From contig JAHCSE010000007.1 in NCBI GenBank assembly GCA_018609195.1, positions 1 through 42,357 on the forward strand: a stretch of DNA of 42,357 nt, in the 5' to 3' direction. Position numbers and translations under genes: made by a program. The notes under the pieces were generated by a model, which made no database searches, was not told where the DNA came from, and worked only from the letters and a program-made list of their open reading frames with translations. Positions 29,114-37,443 of the stretch are shown piece after piece. This stretch comes from Patescibacteria group bacterium (GTDB taxonomy: Bacteria > Patescibacteriota > Minisyncoccia > Minisyncoccales > RBG-13-36-15). Numbering within the stretch: position 1 is the first letter of the stretch; every line of letters begins with the position of its first letter.

Positions 29114-30025
29114 TTAATTATTAGTTATTTTTTCTGCTGCTCTTAATTTAGCCGACCTTGAGCGAGGATTTATTTGAATTTCTATAATTTTCGGCCGAAC
29201 TGGTTTTTTCGTTAAAATCTGAAGAAATCCTTTTTTGGCCTCATCTCTAAAAAAATTTTTCACAATTCGATCCTCTAAAGAATGGAAAGAAATTATCACT
29301 AATCTTCCTCCAGCCTTTAAAGTGGCTAGGGCTTGGGGAAGACTACTTTCTAGATTCTTTAACTCATCATTGACAGCAATTCTTAAGGCCTGGAAAGTTC
29401 GAGCAGCAAAGTGTAGTTTTGATAGCTGATATCTCCTCGGAACTGCTTTTTTGATAATTTCAACTAATCGGGGTGTAGTTTCAATTGGTTTTATTTTTCT
29501 CTCTTCTATAATCTTTTTAGAAATTCTTTGAAAAAATCGCTCTTCTCCGTATTCTCTTAGAATTTTTTCAATTTTTTCTTGAGGCCAGAGGTTAACAATT
29601 TTTTCTGCAGCAAGAGAGATGGTTTTTGGATCATATCTCATATCTAATCTTTCATCTTTCAAGAAAGAAAATCCCCTCTCAGATTCTTCTAAGTGCCAGC
29701 TAGACAAACCAAGATCAAACAAAATTCCAGAGACTGGAAAAAATTTGTATTTTTTCACAATCTTTTCTAAATTTATGTAGGAATTATTAACGAGAACTAA
29801 TCTACTTTTGGTTTTTGGTTTTTGGTTTTTGGTTTCGGCCGCCTGTAATTTCTCGTAAAGCTCGGGGTCTAGTTCAATTCCCACTACTTTCCCTTTGGGT
29901 CCTGTCTTTTTTAGGATGGCAGCTGTATGGCCTCCTTCTCCTATAGTGCAATCAATGAAATTTTCATTTGATTTCGGGTCTAAATAATCTAGAACTTCTT
30001 TTTGTAAAACTGGAATATGAACCAT
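29114..30025 (-). CDS. rsmH: 16S rRNA (cytosine(1402)-N4)-methyltransferase
   Basis: RsmH (MraW) methylates N4 of C1402 in the ribosomal P site using S-adenosylmethionine. Family signs are the start HIPVLQKEVLDYL, the SAM loop DCTIGEGGHTAAIL, GILFDLGLSSWHLEES, RGFSFLKDERLDMRYD and the terminal RSRSAKLRAAEK. At 303 aa it is normal. A run of four ACCAAAA units (29806-29837) adds ETKNQKPKTK in frame after the second strand, matching the repeat type split in the ATPase gene. It is second in the dcw operon, 47 nt after mraZ. Confidence 0.97.
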   Translation of the reverse strand: MVHIPVLQKEVLDYLDPKSNENFIDCTIGEGGHTAAILKKTGPKGKVVGIELDPELYEKLQAAETKNQKPKTKSRLVLVNNSYINLEKIVKKYKFFPVSGILFDLGLSSWHLEESERGFSFLKDERLDMRYDPKTISLAAEKIVNLWPQEKIEKILREYGEERFFQRISKKIIEERKIKPIETTPRLVEIIKKAVPRRYQLSKLHFAARTFQALRIAVNDELKNLESSLPQALATLKAGGRLVIISFHSLEDRIVKNFFRDEAKKGFLQILTKKPVRPKIIEIQINPRSRSAKLRAAEKITNN

Positions 30026-30072
30026 CTAAGCATTTGAATATACAAATGTATAAACATATAAACAAAAGTGGT

Positions 30073-30504
30073 TTAGACGCCTAACTCCTTCAATCTTTCA
30101 GCTATATCCCCTACTGCTTTCTCAGTTTTCTCTTTATATTCTTGCCATTTCTTTTCATCCCAAATTTCAATTCGGTTATACACTCCAGTAATAACCACTT
30201 TTTTCTTTAAAAATGCATATTGTTTTAAATAATCGGGAACGAGAATTCTTCCCAAATTATCAAAATTTACATCCATAGCTCCAGTAAGCATCACTCTGAC
30301 AAATCCCCGGGCATCTGCCTGGGATAAAGGAAGCTTACTCAGTTTCTCAGCTAAAATTTGCCATTCTTTAATTGGGTAAAGAAAGAGACACTGATCTAAC
30401 CCCCGAGTAATGACCGCTTTTTTACCCAAAATTACCCTGAATTTAGGAGGGATAGCCAATCTCTTTTTTTCGTCTATTGAATATAAATATTCGCCGATGA
30501 ACAT
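30073..30504 (-). CDS. mraZ: transcriptional regulator MraZ
   Basis: MraZ is an AbrB/SpoVT-fold DNA-binding protein that forms rings and represses its own dcw operon. The two repeats are visible, each with the DxKGR-like pattern: GEYLYSIDEKKRLAIPPKFR near the start and MDVNFDNLGRILVPDYLKQY in the second half. At 143 aa it is normal. The ATG has GGAAAAG upstream and a TATAAA box close by. Five phased TGGNN boxes lie just upstream (30540-30606), consistent with autoregulation. Confidence 0.96.
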   Translation of the reverse strand: MFIGEYLYSIDEKKRLAIPPKFRVILGKKAVITRGLDQCLFLYPIKEWQILAEKLSKLPLSQADARGFVRVMLTGAMDVNFDNLGRILVPDYLKQYAFLKKKVVITGVYNRIEIWDEKKWQEYKEKTEKAVGDIAERLKELGV

Positions 30505-30539
30505 AACTTTTCCTTATTTATACGAGTTCTTACAAAGTT

Positions 30540-30606
30540 ATCCACAGAAACATCTACTTATCCCACAGTTATCCACAATTCCCCATTTCATCTTCACTAT
30601 ACCCCA
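30540..30606 (-). promoter_or_regulatory. phased MraZ-type boxes upstream of mraZ (two coincide with DnaA boxes)
   Basis: On the minus strand, TGG-containing boxes start at spacings of 21, 10, 10 and 21 bp (plus-strand positions 30540, 30561, 30571, 30581, 30602). The core is TGGGG-N5-TGGAT-N5-TGGGA. MraZ is known to bind short TGGGA-like direct repeats with 10-bp period. The plus strand also reads TTATCCACA, the DnaA-box consensus, at 30538-30546 and 30569-30577. Confidence 0.7.
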
Positions 30607-30829
30607 CTTTATGAATTTAGGTCAACCCGAATAAAAATAAACATAAAATAGCTTTAAATCTCAAAATTTATCCCCAGAGTATCCCCAAGGCCTAAATCCT
30701 AAAAACGGCTAAGTAGGCTTATTTAGCCGTTTTTAAAGAGGTTTTATCTCTAAGTAAAACAAAAAGGCCTTGAGGTTCTTTAACCCAAGGTTTTCTCTAC
30801 CTTTTTATTTTAGGAAACTAAGCAAAAAA
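30607..30829. other. AT-rich intergenic stretch with terminators
   Basis: It contains a 12-bp terminator hairpin AAAAACGGCTAA/TTAGCCGTTTTT (30701-30734) and a weaker hairpin with T run just beyond the stop of the Clp-like gene (about 30761-30795). No ORF is seen. Confidence 0.65.
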
Positions 30830-33391
30830 TCAAGATTTTATTAATAACTTGAATTCTCCTGGATCTACCTCCACACTATCTCCTCTTTTTAACTCCCCTC
30901 TCAGTAAAGCCTCAGCTAAAGGATTCCCTACTTGATCTTGAATTACTCTCCGCATTTCTCTTGCCCCAAAGACTGGGTTATAGCCTAACTCCACTATTTT
31001 TTCTTTTAAGGGCTCAGTGATGATAAATTCAATATCTTTTTCTTTAAGATTTATCTTTAATTTTTTGAGTAAAAGTTCAGCAATATCTGAAAGGTTTTCT
31101 TTACTTAAGGGTCGAAAAACTACTACTGCATCAAATCGATTGATAAATTCTGGACGGAAAATACCTTCAGCGAAAAGAAAATCTAAGAGTTTTTCTTTCA
31201 CTCCCGACCACTCTATTTTTGTTTTTAAAGCTTCCAAAATTACTTTATACCCAGCATTTGAAGTAGCAATAATGATTGTATTTAAAAAGCTTACTTTTCT
31301 TCCTAAACCATCGGTTATATTCCCCTCGTCTAAAACTTGTAAAAATAAATTTAAAATATCAGGATGGGCCTTTTCAATCTCGTCTAAAAGTAAAAGAGAA
31401 AAAGGATCCTCTCTCACTGGAGTAGTTAATAATCCTACTTGAGTAGTAGAGCCTATCAGCCTCGGGATATCGTGTGTTGCCTGAAATTCAGACATATCCA
31501 ATCTTATCATTTTTTCTTCTGAACCAAAATAAATTTCAGATAGCGCCTTTGAAGTCTCAGTTTTTCCCACTCCGGTTGGCCCCAAAAATAAAAAAGCTCC
31601 AATAGGGCCTTTTTTTAAGGTAATGTCAGCTCGAGCTCTTCGTAAAGCTGCCGATACCTCATTTACTGCTTCCGCTTGATTAATAATTCTTTGATGAACT
31701 AAGTTTTCTAAATTTAACAAAACTTCTCTTTCTTTAGTCTCTATTTCCCCTACTGGAATCTGAGTTTTTTCTGAAACAATTTTTGCTACATGTTCTGGCA
31801 AAACCAAGTTGCTTTTGGTGTACCTGGAAACATAGACCATCAATTCATCTAAGAGATCAATAGCCTTTTTAGGAAAGGGAATAGCGGGTAAGTAACGTGC
31901 AGCATGGGAAACAATATCACGGATGGCAGGATAGGTTACGAATTTTTTATATTTCAGTTCAAAAGAGGGAACGAGATTTTCCAAAATCAAAATTGTTTCT
32001 TGCTCAGAAATTTCAGAAACCTCAACCTTTTCAAAGAGATTTAAAATAGAGGGATTTTGTTCAATATATTTATGAAGACCGGTAAAAGAGGTGATAGCCA
32101 CAATCTGAAAAGAGGGTAAATGTAAATAAGAAGAAAGAGATCCTGAAATATCCAAAGCCCCAGGCCTTATTGCTTGAGCAATGTAATTATGAAACTCATC
32201 AATGACCAAGATAATATTCCCAGCTAAGGTCACTTCTTTAAAAATTCTATCTAAAATAATCTCTGCCTCATCAATACCAGTAATTTCAGATAAAAGAGAG
32301 GTTACATCCAACTCCACCACTCTTTTGTAATTTAAATCAGGTAAGCTCTGGCCATAGAGGACTTTCAGGGCTAGCGCATGAATAATGCTCTTTTTTCCTG
32401 TCCCTGGCTCCCCTACGAGCAAGACATTATTAATTTCAGACCGAGCCAAAACTCGCTCAACTTGAGCTAAGGTCTCTTGATGTCCCACAATTTCTTCAAA
32501 GCCTCTCTTTTTTATTATCTCTGTCCAATCAGTGGAGTATTGATCCAAAGTAATGGTATAGCCTGCCATCCAATCTTTCGCCATTGATCCTTTTCTCATT
32601 AAATTTTCCAATGACCAGAATTTTTTAGACCGCTCCTTTCTTTCTTCTAAAATTGTCAGCCACCAGGTCAAATTCTCAATATCTTGGCTTTTCAGTTTAG
32701 TCTCAATTAAAATTTTCTTAAAGAAAGAATCATAGTGAGAAAGAGAAGTGAGAATATCTTCAATTTCTATTCGCGAATGTCCCCTTTCTTTGGCTATCTT
32801 TAAACTCTCAAGGATTGTGTCTTGAAACTCCAGAGAGTAAATTTCCTCAAATTTTTCTCCTCGGAGACTTTTCAAGTATTTTTTTAATTCTGATTTCAGA
32901 ATTTTAAGAGATACATTAGCCCTGGAGAATACAAAATTCAATTTTGGATTATCTCTCAAAAGAAAATAAAAAAGAGGGGTGGAAGGAATTTGAGAAAGTT
33001 TTTTCGATCTTGCAAATTTGATTGTTTTTGAAACGGCTTTAGCTAACTCAAAGCTTAGGAATTCAGCCAAATTAAACTCAAAAGGTTTTTCAATTATCTC
33101 AGAAAGGGAAAGTTCAGTAGGAGGATTTTTTATTTTTATTTGGAAAAAACTATTAAGGAGCCAAAAAGTTGTTCCTAAAGATAAGAAAATTAAAGATAAG
33201 CCAAAGATTTTAGAAGCTATTTCAATAGAGAAAGCATCTGTGAAAAAGCCAAATAAAAATAGTAAAAAAAGGAATACAAATAGAGAAAAAAACGCTCTTC
33301 TTAATACATTGGCATATTTAAAGAGTGAATATCTCTCCCATTTTAAAAGCTGAAAAATAGAAGCCTGTTTTGGGTCAAAGTTAAATTCCAT
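30830..33391 (-). CDS. membrane-anchored Clp-type AAA+ ATPase (ClpC/ClpB-like)
   Basis: An 853-aa protein with two AAA+ modules. D1 has Walker A GEPGTGKKS and Walker B ILVIDEFHN. D2 has GPTGVGKTE, LLLLDEIEKAHPD and the ClpB-type C-terminal domain (VIFRPLSK-like, GAREMRRVIQDQVGNPLAEALL). Before D1, a reduced Clp N-terminal repeat is recognisable (KERGHSRIEIEDILTSLSHYD). The unusual part is the N-terminus: two hydrophobic helices (about 30-55 and 65-85) that would tether the unfoldase to the membrane, where it could act on membrane or envelope proteins. No clpP is in the window. The ATG at 33391 is preferred to the longer frame, which runs into the neighbouring gene. Confidence 0.9.
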   Translation of the reverse strand: MEFNFDPKQASIFQLLKWERYSLFKYANVLRRAFFSLFVFLFLLFLFGFFTDAFSIEIASKIFGLSLIFLSLGTTFWLLNSFFQIKIKNPPTELSLSEIIEKPFEFNLAEFLSFELAKAVSKTIKFARSKKLSQIPSTPLFYFLLRDNPKLNFVFSRANVSLKILKSELKKYLKSLRGEKFEEIYSLEFQDTILESLKIAKERGHSRIEIEDILTSLSHYDSFFKKILIETKLKSQDIENLTWWLTILEERKERSKKFWSLENLMRKGSMAKDWMAGYTITLDQYSTDWTEIIKKRGFEEIVGHQETLAQVERVLARSEINNVLLVGEPGTGKKSIIHALALKVLYGQSLPDLNYKRVVELDVTSLLSEITGIDEAEIILDRIFKEVTLAGNIILVIDEFHNYIAQAIRPGALDISGSLSSYLHLPSFQIVAITSFTGLHKYIEQNPSILNLFEKVEVSEISEQETILILENLVPSFELKYKKFVTYPAIRDIVSHAARYLPAIPFPKKAIDLLDELMVYVSRYTKSNLVLPEHVAKIVSEKTQIPVGEIETKEREVLLNLENLVHQRIINQAEAVNEVSAALRRARADITLKKGPIGAFLFLGPTGVGKTETSKALSEIYFGSEEKMIRLDMSEFQATHDIPRLIGSTTQVGLLTTPVREDPFSLLLLDEIEKAHPDILNLFLQVLDEGNITDGLGRKVSFLNTIIIATSNAGYKVILEALKTKIEWSGVKEKLLDFLFAEGIFRPEFINRFDAVVVFRPLSKENLSDIAELLLKKLKINLKEKDIEFIITEPLKEKIVELGYNPVFGAREMRRVIQDQVGNPLAEALLRGELKRGDSVEVDPGEFKLLIKS

Positions 33392-33393
33392 AT

Positions 33394-33786
33394 TTAAGAT
33401 AAAATAGCAAAACCTGCTAAAGTTCCTAAAATCAGAAGGAAAGGCAGGAGAAACCATCCCAGAAATATAATCAATCCCAAAAAGAAAATGAAAATTTCAA
33501 AAATTATTCCAACTGAAATTAAAACAATTCTCATTGCAGCTCCTAAAAATCTGGAAATTAAATTAGAAACAAAGACATTGAAATATCTTGCGATATCAAA
33601 TCCTCGACCATAAGACCAAGAATACCTTTTCCAAGGGGAAAAAAGAGTTTTCAAAAGCAAAGGGATAGAAAAGTAGTTAAAGCCAAACCAAAGAAAATTT
33701 CTCCAGCCAGAAATTATATTTTTTGGCACCTCAAAGAAATACCAGAAAACCCAAATCCAGATGATATTTTCCTTGATTACCATCAT
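33394..33786 (-). CDS. hypothetical membrane protein, 130 aa
   Basis: No function known to me. The protein has an amphipathic, Trp-rich first half (WIWVFWYFFEVP, GWRNFLWFGFNYF) and two strong hydrophobic segments at the C-terminus (ISVGIIFEIFIFFLGLIIF, LLPFLLILGTLAGF). The segment LFSPWKRYSWSYGRGFD resembles a conserved CPR membrane-protein motif. The ATG ATG pair at 33786/33783 is the probable start. The stop lies two nt before the Clp-like start, so the two are surely co-transcribed and may act together at the membrane, perhaps as its adaptor; that is an inference. Confidence 0.7.
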   Translation of the reverse strand: MMVIKENIIWIWVFWYFFEVPKNIISGWRNFLWFGFNYFSIPLLLKTLFSPWKRYSWSYGRGFDIARYFNVFVSNLISRFLGAAMRIVLISVGIIFEIFIFFLGLIIFLGWFLLPFLLILGTLAGFAILS

Positions 33787-33812
33787 AATTATTTTAGCAT
33801 AAAAAACAAAAA

Positions 33813-33834
33813 GTCGCACCTATGAAGGTGCGAC
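33813..33834 (-). terminator. terminator downstream of tRNA-Val
   Basis: GTCGCACCT pairs with AGGTGCGAC around ATGA. On the minus strand it is followed by TTTTTGTTTTTT. Confidence 0.85.
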
Positions 33835-33904
33835 CTGATCTCTTTATAGAGTAAAATCTGACCGAACGAGAGGATTATCACTGTTAATGAGCTTTTCCTC
33901 CAGT

Positions 33905-33976
33905 GGGCAGCACAGGACTCGAACCTGTAACCTCATGCGTGTGATGCATGCACTCTAACCATTGAGCTAGCTGCCC
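33905..33976 (-). tRNA. tRNA-Val (anticodon CAC)
   Basis: Acceptor GGGCAGC/GCTGCCC, anticodon stem CATGC/GCATG with loop ATCACAC giving CAC, and T-arm ACAGG-TTCGAGT-CCTGT all pair. The length is 72 nt and CCA is not encoded. A terminator lies about 70 nt downstream. Confidence 0.94.
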
Positions 33977-34089
33977 GATTGTTCTTAATCCTTAAAAATA
34001 TTATAATAAAAAAGAGGTAATTGGGCAAGTCTGGGGAATGAGACCAAAACAGAGATGCCCCGCACAGAATTTTGCGAGACATTCCATTG

Positions 34090-34141
34090 GGAATCCGCTT
34101 CGCCCAACAAGAGATGGGGCTATTCGCCCCACGCGGATTCC
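34090..34141. repeat. GC-rich inverted repeat upstream of the PP2C-like gene
   Basis: GGAATCCGC and GCGGATTCC enclose an inner GGGGC-TATTC-GCCCC hairpin. It lies in the false N-terminal extension of the ORF track and resembles the other inserted palindromes of this window. Confidence 0.65.
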
Positions 34142-34268
34142 GAGAGTTTTGCAAAACAGATATCAAATACTTATTACATATTTATCTATATCTACGGCAA
34201 AATTTTTGCGGGGTGCTCAATTTTGTACGTACTCAGCTTCGTCCTTCGGACTTGCTTCATCGACAAAA

Positions 34269-36305
34269 TTGGCAAAAGTTTTTGAACTTCATTTCAATCC
34301 GAAAGCCAAGGAAGATAAAATCTTCGATAGCTTTTTATTTGAACCAGAAAATATTTTAGAGAGAAGATTGGGAAATTTATATTTAGTAGGAGAGCTTTCG
34401 AATGTTTTACCCCAAAACCTCCAGTTTTTGGAAAGATTAAGTTCTCAAATTAAAAAAGAATACTATAGGGTTTCTGGACGTTCAACTGATTTAGCCCTCA
34501 GAGAAAGCCTAAGAAAGGCCAATGAATTCCTCTCTGCTGAGGCTCAAAAAGGAAATGTCGGTTGGTTGGGAAATTTAAATTTCGCTGCCCTTTCTCTCCA
34601 GAACTCCACCTTCAATTTTACAAAGGTGGGAAGTCTAAAAATTTCCCTTCTGAGATCAGGAGAAGTGTTTGACATCGGAAAGGATTTAGAATTCCAGGAA
34701 ATAGAACCTTATCCTCTAAAGATCTTTGGCAATATTGTTTCTGGAAAGCTGAGCCCGGAAGACAAAATAATAATTTTTACCAAAGATATTTTTGATTTTT
34801 TCTCTAATCAGAATTTAATTGAAGAGATAGCTAAATTGGAAACAATTGAGGAGAAGGGATTAAGTAGATTAGTGAAAAACAAAGAAGATTTTTTTAGAGA
34901 AACATCCGGGGTCTGCCTATTAATTGATTTAAAAGAGGAACCGAAAATTCAAGAAAAAATTACCTTTGGAAAAATTATTCCACTCACCTCTTGGAAAATT
35001 TCCCTCCCAAGGCTTCGACTGAGCAAATTCGTCCTGAGCTCACTGCCGAAGGGCTTAGCCGAACGTCTTTCCAAAATAAAATTTCCGCTTTTTAAATTCC
35101 CGACCTTCAAATTTCCAAAGTTACAAGTGAGTCTTTCCAAGAAATTACTTCTCCCTCTTAAAAACATTTCGAGTCTTAAAAAGGGAATCAAAATCTCAGA
35201 AAATATCAAACTTGTGGTGAGCTTGTTGAACCAAAGAAACTTAATTATAATTTCTGCTTTAATTTTTGTTCTTTTAATTGGGAATTTTATCTTTTCTTTA
35301 GAAAGAGCAAAAGAGATAAAAAGAACGCAATCTATTTTAACCGAGGCCAAATCGAAAATGCTTTTTGCAGAAAATGCCTTTATTTTCAAAGATGAAGAAA
35401 GGGCAAATCTTCTTTATCAAGAAGCTTTGCAGAAAATCCTACCTCAGGTTAAACAAGGAAGAGTGCTAGAAAAAGAAGTTTCCCAATTGAAAAAAGAAAT
35501 TGAGGAAAAGCTTTTTCTTCTTAACAAATTAGAGCAAATCGCAGAACCTGAAATTTTATTTGACTTTCAAGGTCTTAATTTTATTCCTCAGAAAATGGTC
35601 GTACTTCGAGAAAAACTCTATTTTTTTAGCCCGGTCTTAAAAAATTTTTATCAATTCTCAATCTCAGAAAAAAAGGGGGTTTTTATCGAAACTGATCAGA
35701 AACTCAGCCTAGCCGCCCCTATTGAAAACAAACAAATTTTATTTTATTCAAGGCCTGATGTATTGTTCTTTTTTGAAGATAATCAACTGAGAAAGGATGT
35801 TTCATTGAAAATTCCCTATCCCAATTTTTATTTCAATAGTTTTACAAATTTTCAATCAAATCTTTACTTTTTAGACAGTAAAAAAGGAGAAATTATAAAA
35901 TACGTACTCAAGGAAATAGAGGAACTTTCTGGTAATCTTTGGCTCAGCTCCAAAACACAAAAACCAGTGGGAGCGAAATCTTTAGCTGTTGATGGCTCTA
36001 TCTGGATTTTAAACGGGGATAATTCAATTGATCTCTATTATACGGGTCAATATCAAGAGAGCTTAACTTTAGATTTTTTTCCTTATCCCAAAAATTTTTC
36101 AAAAATATTAGCTTTTCCAAATCTGCCTTATCTTTGGCTTTTGGAACCTATTCAAAAAAGAATAGTTATTTTAAATAAATCCGGCCAGGTTATCAAACAA
36201 TTCCAATCTAATCAATTCGACAACTTAAAAGATTTCACGGTTTCGGCAGATGGCAAAACACTTTATCTTCTAAACGGCTTAAAACTCTATCAAATTAAAT
36301 TTTAA
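34269..36305 (+). CDS. PP2C-like protein with transmembrane helix and propeller-like C-terminus
   Basis: Roughly residues 1-220 resemble a PPM/PP2C-type phosphatase domain that has lost obvious metal-binding Asp motifs (GNLYLVGELSNVL, GNLNFAALSLQNSTFNFTKVG, SPEDKIIIFTKDIFDFF). One transmembrane helix follows near the middle (LIIISALIFVLLIGNFIF), then a coiled coil, then an outside domain of repeated beta strands (LYFLDSKKGEIIKYV, GSIWILNGDNSIDLYY, ADGKTLYLLNG) that looks like a beta-propeller. The start is unclear: no ATG fits, and the TTG at 34269 (AKVFELHFNPK) is my choice. The upstream ORF extension is repeat DNA. An in-frame palindromic insert lies at 35011-35065. Function is unknown; sensing across the membrane is a guess. 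Confidence 0.65.
   Translation: MAKVFELHFNPKAKEDKIFDSFLFEPENILERRLGNLYLVGELSNVLPQNLQFLERLSSQIKKEYYRVSGRSTDLALRESLRKANEFLSAEAQKGNVGWLGNLNFAALSLQNSTFNFTKVGSLKISLLRSGEVFDIGKDLEFQEIEPYPLKIFGNIVSGKLSPEDKIIIFTKDIFDFFSNQNLIEEIAKLETIEEKGLSRLVKNKEDFFRETSGVCLLIDLKEEPKIQEKITFGKIIPLTSWKISLPRLRLSKFVLSSLPKGLAERLSKIKFPLFKFPTFKFPKLQVSLSKKLLLPLKNISSLKKGIKISENIKLVVSLLNQRNLIIISALIFVLLIGNFIFSLERAKEIKRTQSILTEAKSKMLFAENAFIFKDEERANLLYQEALQKILPQVKQGRVLEKEVSQLKKEIEEKLFLLNKLEQIAEPEILFDFQGLNFIPQKMVVLREKLYFFSPVLKNFYQFSISEKKGVFIETDQKLSLAAPIENKQILFYSRPDVLFFFEDNQLRKDVSLKIPYPNFYFNSFTNFQSNLYFLDSKKGEIIKYVLKEIEELSGNLWLSSKTQKPVGAKSLAVDGSIWILNGDNSIDLYYTGQYQESLTLDFFPYPKNFSKILAFPNLPYLWLLEPIQKRIVILNKSGQVIKQFQSNQFDNLKDFTVSADGKTLYLLNGLKLYQIKF
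35011..35065. repeat. in-frame palindromic element in the PP2C-like gene
   Basis: CTTCG...GAGC and GCTC...CGAAG arms enclose about 13 nt, followed by a second partial copy of CGAA. It encodes about RLRLSKFVLSSLPKGLAER. A related fragment (TTCGACTGAGCTCAT) lies in the ATPase gene at about 20570. Confidence 0.7.
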
Positions 36306-36353
36306 AGGACAACTGAACGAGGAAATAACATATACGAGGTTCCGCCTCAATGC

Positions 36354-37292
36354 CTATCTCTTACGGACTGCCTTTTTGGTAAAGCTATTTCCGGCAGGCT
36401 TTTTGGATTTTGAAACGACTTTTTCATTAATTTTCTTGACCGCTTCTAAAATTTCGACTTTTATGTTTAAATCGCTTGAGCAGAAAGTTAAAAAGGCAGA
36501 AAGATCCTTGGGCAGGCATTCATCCTGAAACCCAAATTTTAAAAAATCATGTCGACACCACATATCAGTTTTTTTATCCAAACTAAATTTTACTATTGTT
36601 TTGGGGTCAGCACCCAATCTTTCGCAAATTGCTTTCATTTGATTGAAAAGGGAGATTTTGGTGGCAAAGAGACAATTTGAGGTATATTTTATCATTTCCG
36701 CTGTGCTCGGGGTGGTTTTTAGAATTTCATATTTTTTTCCTGCTCTTTTTCCAAGATCGCGATAGAGCTTTTCCAGTATTCTGCCGGCTTTGAAGTCAGA
36801 CTGGCCAATTATTATTGGACACTCTCCGCTTTCAAAATCTTCTTTGGAAGATTCACTTCTTAAAAATTCTGGATTGAAACAAATTCCATAATCTTTGCCT
36901 AAAACTTTTTTCCCCGCTTTTTTGAACCTTCTGATTAACTTTTCGGTGCGGCCTGGCAAAACCGTGCTTTTTATAACAAGAAGATGATAAGAGGGCTTTT
37001 CGACCAAGTATTTAATGAACTTGGCAAAAGTTGACTCTATAATCGAGCCGTCAAATCGATTGTTTATGGTAGGGGTGGGAAGAGTAAAGAAAGAAATGTC
37101 AGAGTTTAAAATTGCCTCTTTCAAATTGAGGACAGTTGAGCCAAATCGAGTAAGACCTCTTAATCTATTTTCATCAATATCAAAAAAGATAACAGGAAAA
37201 CCGTATTTGGCAAAAACTTTTCCGATGGCTTGACCCACAATCCCGCTGCCAATGATTGAGATTCTTGAATTTTCTGTAATTAACGCTTTCAT
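36354..37292 (-). CDS. UDP-glucose/GDP-mannose dehydrogenase-family protein, C-terminally short
   Basis: NAD-dependent four-electron sugar-nucleotide dehydrogenase family. The Rossmann loop ISIIGSGIVGQAIGKVF (12-28), the STVLPGRTE segment, FNPEFLRS and the central helix TAEMIKYTSNCLFATKI are present. The catalytic Cys is in GFQDECLPKDL, where GFGGSCFPKD is usual. The protein ends about 50 residues later with a basic tail (KSKKPAGNSFTKKAVRKR), so the third, UDP-binding domain is missing: 312 aa against about 430. It may act with a separate partner, be a decayed copy, or have a changed role. It follows the TasA-like locus on the same strand after 150 nt. Confidence 0.8.
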   Translation of the reverse strand: MKALITENSRISIIGSGIVGQAIGKVFAKYGFPVIFFDIDENRLRGLTRFGSTVLNLKEAILNSDISFFTLPTPTINNRFDGSIIESTFAKFIKYLVEKPSYHLLVIKSTVLPGRTEKLIRRFKKAGKKVLGKDYGICFNPEFLRSESSKEDFESGECPIIIGQSDFKAGRILEKLYRDLGKRAGKKYEILKTTPSTAEMIKYTSNCLFATKISLFNQMKAICERLGADPKTIVKFSLDKKTDMWCRHDFLKFGFQDECLPKDLSAFLTFCSSDLNIKVEILEAVKKINEKVVSKSKKPAGNSFTKKAVRKR

Positions 37293-37443
37293 AAAATCAC
37301 TTGATTTTTAAATTCATTAAAAAAACACCTATCACTGAATCTTTTTGCTTAAGAGCCGGAAAAGACAGCTTACTAGATGCGTTTAATTGGTTGGGAATTG
37401 GATTTAATTGTTAACACGTATATTACAATAGCAAGAATAAATG

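Noticed and set aside
30506-30830. Replication origin suggested by two perfect DnaA boxes in AT-rich DNA.
   Set aside because: Only two boxes, both within MraZ-type boxes, and no dnaA or dnaN nearby.
34038-34268. N-terminal 77 residues of the 755-aa ORF as real protein.
   Set aside because: They are encoded by GC-rich inverted repeat and tRNA-upstream sequence, and three overlapping frames are open there.
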